A stretch of 64,000 nucleotides of DNA from Hydra vulgaris. Taxonomy: Eukaryota; Cnidaria; Hydrozoa; Anthoathecata; Hydridae. Under the pieces are notes generated by a model. The model saw only the letters and a list, made by a program, of their open reading frames with translations, searched no databases and was not told the DNA's origin. Every line of letters starts with the position of its first letter. Positions within the stretch are counted from its first letter, which is position 1. Both the position numbers and the translations under genes were made by a program. Where the stretch lies: positions 47,214,501-47,278,500 of the forward strand of contig NC_088921.1 in the NCBI RefSeq assembly GCF_038396675.1. The letters run 5' to 3'. Below, piece after piece: positions 1-9,420 of the stretch.

Positions 1-646
1 TTATGTTTTTTGTCATGTCAACAATAGATATTTAGTGTTAAAATTATTAATACTCAATTATAGTAGCTAATGTTAGTTACACGGATTTGCACTATCCCTG
101 ATGATATATATCGCTTTTAAATTTTGTGAAATATAAAAAACATTTAGTTTATAATGGTTTATAAAACATAAATAAACTTCAATCATCATTACAACCAAGG
201 TTTACAATGGGAGGAATCTTGCCAGGAACATAATGCTTTCATCATTTCATACCAATTAATAAATCTACAGCTTCTTTTAAAAGAATGAGTTAAAAAAAAT
301 GTTTACACATTTAACCTTGTGCAGATATCAAATATGGATTATGTAGCTTGCAAGTATGATAACTTTTGATAAAATATAATTAAAACCAAGAAAGATGAAG
401 GAGATTATAAATTTCAATTTATGCATCCACATTTTTTTTCATCCAAATTTTTCTTGGTCCACATGAGAAGATATGTGTTGGGTGCCATTGAATCATGTCT
501 TATATACAATCAATGTTTTATGTCATTTATGCAAGATTTCCAAAATTCAGTTAGTAAAAGTTATTAAATAAAATAATCAAGATTTACAGAAAAAACTTCT
601 ATTGCATAGTTGTTTTTAATTTTATATTTTATTTTTTCAAATGTAA
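1..646. other. AT-rich non-coding sequence
   Basis: No coding signal, RNA gene or recognisable element is seen. It may be intron or upstream sequence of the gene whose last exon starts at 1181, but no other exon of that gene is recognised here. Confidence 0.5.
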
Positions 647-800
<154 letters not shown>

Positions 801-1180
801 GGTGCAATTATCTAGTACAATATAGAGTAAAAAATTTGAACCACAAAAAAATCCTTTTAGCCACTTTATGAGTTTAAAATTTAGCAAAAAAAGTTTTTTG
901 TTAATTTTGACCCTCTAACCATAAGTTTACCTCAGGTACAAAATAGTTATTGATGCATAAATTTATTATTGACCTCAAAACTAAGTTTTTACTACTTAAA
1001 ATTAAGATATAGCTAATTTTGTTAAAAATAAATTAGCAATTAATTATATGCTAAATAAGCTTTACAGTCAGTTTTTAGAACAGACTGCAGTATTATTGTT
1101 TTTAATGTTAATAAAATATTAATAATAAAATTATTAATATTATTAATATTACTGTTTTTACTATATTTATCTTAAATTAG
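801..1180. other. Probable intron end before the ETS-like exon
   Basis: AT-rich sequence ending in a pyrimidine-containing stretch and AG at 1179-1180, a plausible splice acceptor. An in-frame TAG at 1178-1180 closes the frame immediately upstream, which supports a spliced junction rather than a longer ORF. Confidence 0.5.
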
Positions 1181-2734
1181 GTCAGTGGACGTAGATTTGT
1201 GTATAAATTTATTCCATCGACTGAAATGCATACAGCAGTTGACTCAATTAAGGCATGTATGGTTCGTCAAGGACGAAGAAACGTATCTACTGGACCATTT
1301 CCAAATCAACAAGCTTTAGCTCAAATAAGGTCTAGAACTATTCGGAATAATCCTGATATGAAAGGTTATATTCATTACCAGCCTTTAAGACAAGGTAGCG
1401 TATCTCCACCACACAAACAGTCTCGCGATTCCTTCAATTCATCTTCACCTTTGTCTCCACGCCGCGAATCTAACGATGTTTTCAATAGTAGAGATACAAA
1501 TGAGGTTTTTGTTGAAGATAAAATGGATAATCCTAACTCACATAAAGATTTAATGTCTAGAAATGTTTACAGCAGAAACGGTTTTCACGAAGAACAAAAT
1601 AAACAATCTAGACCACGGTTTTATTCCGACATAGAACATGCTTTACATGACAATAAAAGACGAATTATTCAATATAATAGTAATTATGGTTCATCTGTTG
1701 ATGAGCGATCATATAATACCTTAATAAAAGGAGCTTTTGACAGTAACAACGATTTAACCATGCGGTTACACAGTCGGTCAGGCGAGAGGGATGTTTCACC
1801 TGAGCATTATGCTTTTCATAGTCGCGATCAACTTTTAAAAGATTATGAAGGAGTTCGTCGAAATGTTTCATTACCATGTGAAACAAAGGTAAAAAACTCT
1901 TCAGATGACCAATGTGATTCTTATTCTAATAACAGAAAAAGACCTCATATTTCACATGAGTACGTTATTCAAACTAATCAACAAACTCTATATGAAAGAC
2001 GAAAAATTCCTTCCCTTGATATCGATATCGAAACAAAACCAAAACCTGTTAACTCAACAAATGAATATATTGACTTAAATGCGCATTCAAAGTTTTATGC
2101 GTCATCACCTCTTATAAAGCCTGCAATTATAAAACTGAGCGAAGCCCTAGGCTCACTTAGTGACGCTAAACTTGAGTCAGAACAAAACAAAAAGTATTAT
2201 TCCCCTGGATTAACTAAATGCGAAGGGCGTTATTTTACTTTTCCCGAAAAAGATTGCCTAAGATCAGAGCACAAGTCCTTATCTCATTCATGTTCACCAC
2301 CGCGTGTTTCACCGGATCCATCTACATATCAACCTCCTCCCGGCTATGTACTTCGCAAATACGTTTCTTTAGTTGACGTTTGGACTCAAACCACGCAGAC
2401 AACTGAAGTCTGTACTTCTTCAGTTATTACATCTAGAAAAGAATTACTGAAAGCTTCAAATACAAATTTCAGAAACGGATTGTTAAGTAGTAGTGAGGGG
2501 GAAAAAACAATACAGAGCAAATTAGAAAATATCGAAAACGATATAAGTGCGACGCAGAAGACAAAAGATTTTTTTTCTATAGAGTCGTTAAACGCAGATA
2601 GTTCACCTGCTGTAAATGGAGATAAAACACACGATGATATTGTTCAAAGTTGCAATTGTGGATGCATGGACATACAAAATAAAGTTCATTTTCAAAACGG
2701 AAGTTCTGTTGTATATAAACATGAGATATATTAA
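1181..2734 (+). CDS. Terminal exon of a probable ETS-family transcription factor
   Basis: An open frame of about 517 codons begins right after an AG acceptor and ends at TAA 2732-2734. Its first residues, VSGRRFVYKF, resemble the final beta strands of an ETS domain (compare the VSGQKFVYKF-type end in ELK proteins), so the recognition helix would lie in an upstream exon outside or unrecognised in this window. The rest is low-complexity and rich in Ser, Asn, Pro and Arg, with several S-P sites (SPPH, SPRR, SPEH, SPDP) that could be phosphorylated by proline-directed kinases, and a YQPPPGYVLRKY segment near the C-terminus. The first ATG-like start (a GTG at 1199) is an artefact of reading the exon alone. 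The open frame is intact, unlike the transposon genes nearby. ETS assignment is inference from about ten residues. The large tail is not recognised. Confidence 0.62.
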   Translation, partial: VSGRRFVYKFIPSTEMHTAVDSIKACMVRQGRRNVSTGPFPNQQALAQIRSRTIRNNPDMKGYIHYQPLRQGSVSPPHKQSRDSFNSSSPLSPRRESNDVFNSRDTNEVFVEDKMDNPNSHKDLMSRNVYSRNGFHEEQNKQSRPRFYSDIEHALHDNKRRIIQYNSNYGSSVDERSYNTLIKGAFDSNNDLTMRLHSRSGERDVSPEHYAFHSRDQLLKDYEGVRRNVSLPCETKVKNSSDDQCDSYSNNRKRPHISHEYVIQTNQQTLYERRKIPSLDIDIETKPKPVNSTNEYIDLNAHSKFYASSPLIKPAIIKLSEALGSLSDAKLESEQNKKYYSPGLTKCEGRYFTFPEKDCLRSEHKSLSHSCSPPRVSPDPSTYQPPPGYVLRKYVSLVDVWTQTTQTTEVCTSSVITSRKELLKASNTNFRNGLLSSSEGEKTIQSKLENIENDISATQKTKDFFSIESLNADSSPAVNGDKTHDDIVQSCNCGCMDIQNKVHFQNGSSVVYKHEIY

Positions 2735-3189
2735 ATGCGTTAAAAGCATTTTGTTTTCTTTGTTAGTCACTGCGTATCGAATACGTGCAGTTTTTTGTCT
2801 GTAGTTATTATAATTATATTTATATATCTAACTTACGACATACAAAAGAAATATGTATAAAATAAAAAACAAATCGAAATTTATTAAATGTAAATGATCT
2901 TTGGATTTTTCGAGTCGATTATAAATAGGTAAAACTGTGGCTAGTTAGATTATAAGCAAAATTTACACTGATGCTTATTTTTTAGTTTTTTTCAGAAAAC
3001 GGCTGCGATTGTTTTATACTTTTTGAGTTGTTTTGCTATAGGAATTTTAAATAAATGTTTTCGAATTCCAATGTTTTAAAATTAAAAGCTAACAGAAGTT
3101 AAATTTAATATGCTTGATAAAGCTATTTTCAACAGCTTGCGTTTTTTTTAATTTTTATTATTCAGTGATCAAATACAAATACAATTATC
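2735..3189. other. 3' UTR and spacer of the ETS-like gene
   Basis: AT-rich sequence after the stop codon with candidate polyadenylation signals at 2861-2866 and 3050-3055. It runs directly into the 3' end of the CR1 element. Confidence 0.5.
2861..2866 (+). promoter_or_regulatory. Candidate polyadenylation signal AATAAA
   Basis: Canonical hexamer 127 bp downstream of the stop codon of the exon ending at 2734. A second hexamer lies at 3050-3055. Chance occurrence is likely in AT-rich DNA, so position is the main support. Confidence 0.4.
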
Positions 3190-3194
3190 TATTT

Positions 3195-6160
3195 ATAATT
3201 TGATGAAGAGGTGCTACACCAGGCTCCTCTATGCTGACGAACATGGAGATACAGACGCTACAGACAAAGCAGCAATTGTATCTATAAAGTTACTTTCTTA
3301 TGTTGTTTTTGAAAGCGTAGATGGATTGAGCGTTCACTGCTTCTTGCGAAAGCGCATTCCATGGGACGACAATTCTATTTGAAAAAAGTTATATCGCTCC
3401 TCGCGGTTTTTTACCATCTGACGTTCTAGTTTATGGTTATGGCTTCTTAGAATATACTTATCTTTACTTTTTCAAATTTTTTGCGGGACGACAAAAATAA
3501 CAAGCTTGAGTTTACGAGTGATTTTGAATTACTCGATAAGATCTGCTCTTTTGCGGCGTTCTTCAAGAGTTGTTAAACCGAGCCGTTGGAGTCGATCTTC
3601 ATAGGTCATGTGTTTAATAGTCGATATTGTTTTTGTTGCTCGATGTTGGACTTGCTCGAGAATAACAATGTCTGATTTTAAATGCGGTGACCAGGCTTGT
3701 ACAGCAAACTCAAGATGGGGGCGAATGTAAGTGAGATACAGAGTGCGCCATAAATAAAACTGCGACTGCGAAATGTTTTTTTGAGTCGCCCTAGCATTCT
3801 ATTTGCTACTGATGCGGCTGGCTCTATTTGCGGTCTAACGTTAAGGTCATTCGAGACCATCACACCAATGTCTCTTTCGACTGCGGTTTTTTCGCGAGGA
3901 CGACGGGTGCCGTCGACGTTAGACATTGAGTATTTGTACGTTGACTTGTTACATCCGCGCCCAACATGCATTACTTTGCATTTCTCAACGTTGAAATGCA
4001 AGAGCCAAATATGTGACTGTTCCACTGCTCTGTCAACGTCATCTTGGAGAGTGATGTTGTCCGACTCCTTTTTAATTATCCCTATTATTTTGCTGTCGAG
4101 TTATTCTGATTACGAATAAAAGATTACGAATAGCAATGGGCCCAAGACCGAGCCTTGAGGCACTCCACTAGTGACTGCTTTCCATTCAGAAGTAATGCCA
4201 TTTATAACCACTCGTTGACATCGATTGCTTAGCCAAGCTGCGATCCAGTCAACAAGAGCGCCTTGAATACCGTACGCTCTCAGCTTATGAAGAAGGCGTT
4301 TATGTGGTACTTTGTCAAACGCCTTTGCAAAGTCTGTGTAAATGACGTCTACTGCGTGTCTGCAGTGAGTTGCTTCCGTCATGATATCCTGAGTTTCTAA
4401 AAGGTTTGATACGCATCCCTTACGATGAACAAAGCCATGCTGATTTGGAGAAATTAGACCATTGGTAGCGCAGTGTTCCATTATTCTTTTTTGAAAAATA
4501 CTTTCCATAATTTTGCAAGGTTTGGAAGTGAGCGAGACTGGCCGGTAGTTGGATGCTTTAAGCCTACTTCTTAAAAATAGGTGTTACATTCAATTTTTTC
4601 CACAAGTCAGGAACTACACCAGTTGCAATCGAGCACTTATAGATAAGCGAAAGTGGCTTGGCAAAGGTAGCTGAACATTTACTAAGGATCCTTGGATGTA
4701 ATCCATCGTAGCCGGTTGATTTTCTTTCATCAAGGTTGTTTAGGCATTGTTGTAGTATATCGATAGATAAACTTGCTAGATCGATGACACAAACTGCTTC
4801 AGTACGACTTTCAAAGCCTGGCATTGAACCTTCGGGCTCTAAAACAAAGACTGATTGAAAATAGTTATTTAACGATGGGCTCATATCGCCGGTATCAGTT
4901 GCGATGTTGCAATTGACTGTTTCAAGCGATGTAATGTTGTTACTGATGCTCTGCTTGCTTCTTACATATGCATGTAAGCGTTTAGGGTTGTTTTCGGAAT
5001 CCCTGACGAGTAGCTCTTCGTATTTCTGCCTTCCAGCTTTGACCATTTTTTTAACTTTTTTGCTGGCAGTGCGATGCAATATTTTGAGAAATTTGTGCGT
5101 ATTTCGACCTGCATTAATGTACTTGGCCCAAGAGGTGCGTTTAGCTTTGACTGCCTCAAAGTTCTGATGTTACCCATCGCTCCTATTTTTCTATAAAGGG
5201 AGTGGTAGTTGACGGAATGTGTAGGTTAGTGAAGCCATTATACCCGTTTGCTAGAAGCTGGTACTGATCCTTTGCTTTTAGTCCAGTGAATACTGTTTCC
5301 CATTCAACAGCTGCAATATTGCTGCGTAGTTTGCTCGACTCCAAATGAGCCGAGGTTTTAGCGGCAAAGTAGGCGAGTTGTTGAGGTATGCAACAGCAAA
5401 TTGACCTTCGATGAAGCAGTGTGCTTGGCCCAAAAGAATCGCTTTGTTTAATGAAGATTACACGGTCTGGCTCATTTGTTATAATAAGATTGAGTGTGCT
5501 AGTAGGCTCGACGTGTCGACTACAACGGTAGATTGGGAATGTGATAAGCTGAGTTAAGTGACATTCATCAAGGCACTTCTGGAACCTGATGTCGCCTTGA
5601 CGCTCACCTCTCACGTGAGCAACAGTTGCAATTCCGCCGTTAACTTCGATAGACTCATAAGATGTATGGCTAAAATTGAAGTCGCCATACAGTAGCATTG
5701 CAGAGCAGTTTATATCAGGCAGTATCTGTTGAGCGGTAGTGATTGATGTGATACACTGAGTAAGAACTTGATTATTTTCGTCGTGTGGACGATATAAGCA
5801 GCCGAGGAAAAATGATTCTTGACCAAGTTTCATTTTTCGCCAGATTTGCTCAATTGATGTTGAGTTGAGCTGAGTAGAACTAACTTCGCTGACTATGATA
5901 TCGTCTCTCGTGTAAATTGCAACTCCACCGCCCCTCTAGTCTCTTTCTTTGCAATGTGGTTGGTAGCCGGGTACGGTAACGTCTGATATATCTGTGAAAC
6001 AAGTTTCCGCAAAAAATATGACGTGTGGCCGGCTGAATATATGTAGAGGTGATAGTCTAACAAAGAGCTCTTGGCGTTTTTTATTGTTGAGTGAACATGG
6101 ATATTTGCCCAGTAACATAGATGGCTAGGTGAGACTGTAGAAGCGTCGGGTTGTATCGAT
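3195..6160 (-). pseudogene. CR1 ORF2: endonuclease plus reverse transcriptase, inactivated
   Basis: Endonuclease pieces at 5936-6118 (FFAETCF, VPGYQPH) and 5183-5833 (GCLYRP, GDFNF, LIITNEPDRV) share one frame and are separated by a single in-frame stop at 5936-5938. RT follows in shifted frames: 4564-5079 (NPKRLHAYVRSKQ, NNYFQSVF, TPIFKK), then NYRPVSLTS and 4110-4508 ([29 protein letters not shown]). A frameshift lies near 4566. Immediately after GPLLFVIF the frame breaks and resumes at IIKKESDNITLQDDVDRA, so the stretch that should hold the catalytic FADD/YADD box is missing. The C-terminal domain continues at 3678-4025 (FNVEKCKVMHVGR) and to about 3285, with a stop at 3529-3531 where RADLIE-Tyr-Phe is expected. 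The small plus-strand ORF at 3200-3382 is only the antisense of this tail. Confidence 0.85.
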
Positions 6161-6236
6161 TTTATTTTTGCTTTAGTTTTTGGTCTAGGACGTCTAGTTG
6201 GCAGTGGAGATTTCTGAGTTAGGAGCGGCTGTGTGG

Positions 6237-7079
6237 TTAGCGTAGTCTGACAGAGCTCTGGCTAGGGATGAAAAATGTAGCACTGATTGGACGTTGATTC
6301 GATGACATCGATGCAACAGATGCGACCTGTTCTTCGATGTATAACATTCCGAAACGGATTATTGAGAATGTTAGCAGCGGCAAGTTTGTCGTAAAGCTTT
6401 TTGAGTTGGGTGCGTGTGGTGTTAATCTCGGTTTGTTGCTCTGGCGTTCTGTCTTCGCGTACGTAGACACCCTTGTATATCTCTTGTTTGTGATGCGCGC
6501 ATTTTTTGAGTATTTCCGCTCGAGATGAAAGATTTGATAACGAAACCTGAATAATGTTCGAGTTTGTTAATTTTGTTTTGCTTTTGCTCGATTTGAGGCG
6601 GTTAACACGTGCGATAGCAGTAGCATCCTCCAATCCTGTTGCTACAAAAAAAAATCCTCAATAAGCTTTTTATCGTCTACAGTACTAGACTTATTAAGAC
6701 CGACTACAATGACATTTAACTCGCGACTTCGAATATTTTTATTTTAAGCAGCGGTAAAATTACATAGCTGCTGCCGTTGCTGCATGCTCTCATCCGATTT
6801 GTCCTTAAGCAAAGATGCAAACGATAGTGTGGCTGTTGATTTTATTTCTTTCAACTCATTAATTTGTTTTACCAGTAAATCAATTTTGTCTTTCAGGGCT
6901 TTTTCTCTTAATTCACTAGATCGTTTCTCTTCCGCTAGTGCAACAAATAGAGCTGCCTTGATCATAAGAGCAATATCGTTCTGATAACTTTTCATGAGAG
7001 TAGCATTCAAATCCTTTAGATCTACTGCCGGTTTAAAAGCGTTGGTAGCTATTTCTTCGATTGCTGACATAATTAGCAA
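6237..7079 (-). pseudogene. CR1 ORF1 (coiled-coil nucleic-acid-binding protein), broken
   Basis: The N-terminal piece at 6744-7079 (about 111 codons) is highly charged, with heptad-like Leu/Ile spacing consistent with the trimerising coiled coil of LINE ORF1 proteins. The downstream part is in other frames: RELNVIVVGLNKS near 6690, then 6262-6633 with YKGVYVREDRTPEQQ, a pattern typical of the C-terminal half of CR1/L2 ORF1. At least two frame changes separate these pieces. It sits upstream of the endonuclease-RT ORF in the same element. Confidence 0.7.
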
Positions 7080-7628
7080 TGAAATGCAATTAATAATTGC
7101 AAGTTTTTAAATTTTTAATATTTGATACAATTTATTACAAATTTTAAAAATTTAATTTTAAATTTAATAAATTCCGTTAGGAAATGGTTTATATGTTTTT
7201 GCTAGCATATGGGTTACCTTGAATGCTGCATTATCATCGGGTTCTTAACTAAGCTTTAATGTCTCCAATTTTAATTCTTGAAAATATTTGAAAATATAAT
7301 GTTTCATATTTTTTTCTCTTTGGTGCTTAATATACGGTGAGGTCTTAAAAAAAGTGGAAAGTTTTACTTTTATAAATAAGTTATTTATTTTTAAAACCGG
7401 CCTATACTGAAAGTGTTTTTATTGATGAGATTAGTTTGCGCATAACAAAAAATAAAGGAAGGAAGGAGTCTTTATAAACTTGAAGTAGATAGGAGAGTTT
7501 TCCGAAAATTAATAAACGTCTCCTCCCGTGTGTTAAGATTATTTGAGGTTAAAAAATTTCTTTTTAAGTTACTCTTTTTAGTAATGGTAGTGATGGATTA
7601 CGTATTAAGCAACAACATTAATCATTTA

Positions 7629-7672
7629 CTACAATAAAAACAATTTTTTTATAAAAATTGTTTTTATTGTAG
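7629..7672. repeat. Fold-back hairpin, 20-bp arms, 4-nt loop
   Basis: Arms 7629-7648 and 7653-7672 are exact reverse complements separated by TTAT. Confidence 0.9.
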
Positions 7673-7879
7673 GGCGGATCTAGCATTTTAAATGGGTGAT
7701 GCGAAATTTTTTTAATCAAAATTTATCCCCCTCCATCCTCCCTCCTCGTCCAAGCTCCTTAGGGTTTAAGTATAGTCAATTTAAAAAGTAGATGTCATTG
7801 AATAATAACTAAATTTGTTTTGTATTGCTTTGTAGTATCTATTTTTATCAGAAATTTTTACAATAACTATAAAATTATG

Positions 7880-7926
7880 AACGAAATTGCCAAGGCAACA
7901 ACTATTGTTGCCTTGGCAATTTCGTT
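7880..7926. repeat. Perfect fold-back hairpin, 22-bp arms, 3-nt loop
   Basis: Arms 7880-7901 and 7905-7926 (core GCCAAGGCAACAA) are exact reverse complements around CTA. The arm is not AT-only, so the pairing is very unlikely by chance. Confidence 0.95.
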
Positions 7927-8187
7927 TATAAAATAGACATGTAATTGTAAGCCTAATTTACTTAGCAAAGTGCACCAACGAAAAGGTAAGCCATAGGACT
8001 TTGCACTTTATCTGTATGCTGTCATTTTGCCTATGGTTAGCCCTCCATTTCTGGATTCTGATAGAAATTTTCTTATTTTCCATTTTGAATTGCAATTTTT
8101 TTTTAAATAATCTTTGTTACATTTTTTTATTGAAGTTCAGTTAATATAAAGTAAATATATGCTAATAGTCTGTCTATATATATGCAA

Positions 8188-8190
<3 letters not shown>

Positions 8191-8275
<85 letters not shown>
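8191..8275. repeat. (CA)n microsatellite
   Basis: About 85 bp of CA dinucleotide with two CG interruptions. Confidence 0.97.
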
Positions 8276-8276
<1 letters not shown>

Positions 8277-8369
8277 TAATATTAGTAGAAATTAAATTAG
8301 AGATAAGAAAAAAGTAAAATAAAAGCCATTATACTACTAAATAAAAAGCCAAGGCGTCTTTCGTATATG

Positions 8370-8697
8370 CGTCTTTCACCTGGCTTTGAAAGAATGGCAA
8401 TGACTCTTTCAACATGTAGAAAAATTTTATACATATAGACATTGAGTGTTAAAACGAGACTCAATCAGATTACTTCAGGAGTATGTTTTTAGCCTACGTA
8501 TGACTGAAATACTTCTTTCACATTCACGTTGTTATTGGAATTGTTTCTAATATTATAAACACTGCCCTTATATTTGAAAAACTTCTCATGTCAATGGCCT
8601 TTAAAGTACCAGCAACAGTTGAAGGAATATTTGTCTGTTTTTTCCAAAATAATTTCCGTAAATCTAACTCAGCCTGTACTGAAGTAAAATGAGGCAT
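8370..8697 (-). pseudogene. hAT transposase C-terminal dimerisation fragment
   Basis: Reading minus from 8695 gives about 57 codons containing ELDLRKLFWKK, GTLKAIDMRSFSNIR and ILETIPITT. A one-base shift then gives ECERSISVIRRLKTYS and NLIESRFNT. This is the hATC dimerisation motif (IP-TT-ERSFS-RR-K) of ZMYM1-like hAT transposases. It is frameshifted, contains stops and has no catalytic core beside it. It points the opposite way to the hAT remnant at 9421-11224, so it is probably from a separate insertion or an inverted piece. Confidence 0.7.
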
Positions 8698-8751
8698 ATC
8701 CGATTAAAAGAAATTTAAAAATTCATAAAAATAAAATTTCCATGGTTACCA

Positions 8752-9062
8752 TCAGTGCCTGAAGAAATTCGGACAGATAATGATTCCGTATTCAGAAGTG
8801 AAGAGATCGTAAAATTTTTAGAGAAATGGGGTGTACGTTAAAGGCATCAAGCAACGTATTGTTCGTCGGGAAATGGTATTATTTAAAGACATAACCGCAC
8901 TATTAAACAGACAGTGGAGCTATCAAGAATCTCTATAGTGGAGGCCATACATTGGTATAACTTCTTGACTAACAAAACAGGATTGAACTTAATTGACGAA
9001 CTGCTTAACTATGAGGGAAGATTCAAAAGATTGGAACAAAAAATCAACATTTCAGCGAGGTA
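8752..9062 (+). pseudogene. Retroelement integrase core fragment
   Basis: One frame reads RTDNDSVFRSEEIVKFLEKW, then WGVR-stop-RHQATYCSSGNGI, I-stop-RHNRTIK and EAIHWYN, ending at TAA near 9060. The TDN and SGNGI-x-x-RxHRTIK pattern is the rve integrase core of LTR retrotransposons, with TDN holding the second catalytic Asp. The position of the catalytic Glu (normally GII-E-R) is a TAA stop at 8884-8886. Another stop lies at 8839-8841. No LTRs, protease or RT are visible nearby. Confidence 0.7.
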
Positions 9063-9420
9063 ACAAAAAACTTCTCAAGTTAGCTAACGTGTGTGGCTTT
9101 AGCTATATTATTATAATAACATCTTAAACAATGTAGCTGTATATAACTTGTACTATAATTGGAATTTCTAGAGCTTTTGATATTTAAGTCGTACGATTTT
9201 TTCTTTACTTTAAGAACATTGGAAAAAAGACAGGTGTTAATCATATTTTAGCTGGTATAGTTATTTGTCCAATATATCATAATTTTAACTTAAAGATATA
9301 GTAAATTTAGTAAATTTCATGATTTGAAATTTACAACATTGATTATTACTTTATTGATTATTAGCGTCATGAAGCCATTTTTAGCGTCATGAAGCCATTT
9401 TCACCGAGCCGCTAACAAAC
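9063..9420. other. AT-rich spacer with an 18-bp tandem duplication
   Basis: Besides the half-hairpin at 9101, the motif TTAGCGTCATGAAGCCAT occurs twice in tandem near 9361-9398. Nothing else is recognised. Confidence 0.5.
9101..9128 (+). repeat. Half copy of a short hairpin repeat
   Basis: This 28-bp sequence (AGCTATATTATTATAATAAC...) matches the left arm of the palindromic repeat at 11138-11200, and in reverse its right arm. It may be half of the same small fold-back element, or the other terminus of a 2.1-kb unit spanning 9101-11200. Confidence 0.6.

Larger units (their letters stand above)
3190..7085 (-). mobile_element. CR1-type non-LTR retrotransposon, nearly full length but decayed
   Basis: On the minus strand the order is a coiled-coil ORF1, an AP-endonuclease, a reverse transcriptase and the characteristic CR1 tail (LEERRKRADLIE, then VVPWNALSQEAV and FKNNIR). 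This is the usual two-ORF CR1 architecture, at about 3.9 kb. It lies just downstream of the ETS-like gene in opposite orientation. Frameshifts and stops in every domain, plus loss of the RT catalytic motif, show it is dead. The 3' end is placed near 3190, where homology to the CR1 tail stops. The 5' end near 7085 is less certain. Confidence 0.85.
7086..8190. other. Intergenic AT-rich sequence with two fold-back hairpins
   Basis: No coding similarity is seen. The two perfect inverted duplications at 7629-7672 and 7880-7926 are the only clear structure. Confidence 0.5.

Noticed and set aside
3200..3382. 60-codon plus-strand frame
   Set aside because: It is the antisense of the CR1 RT C-terminal tail, which has clear family motifs on the minus strand.
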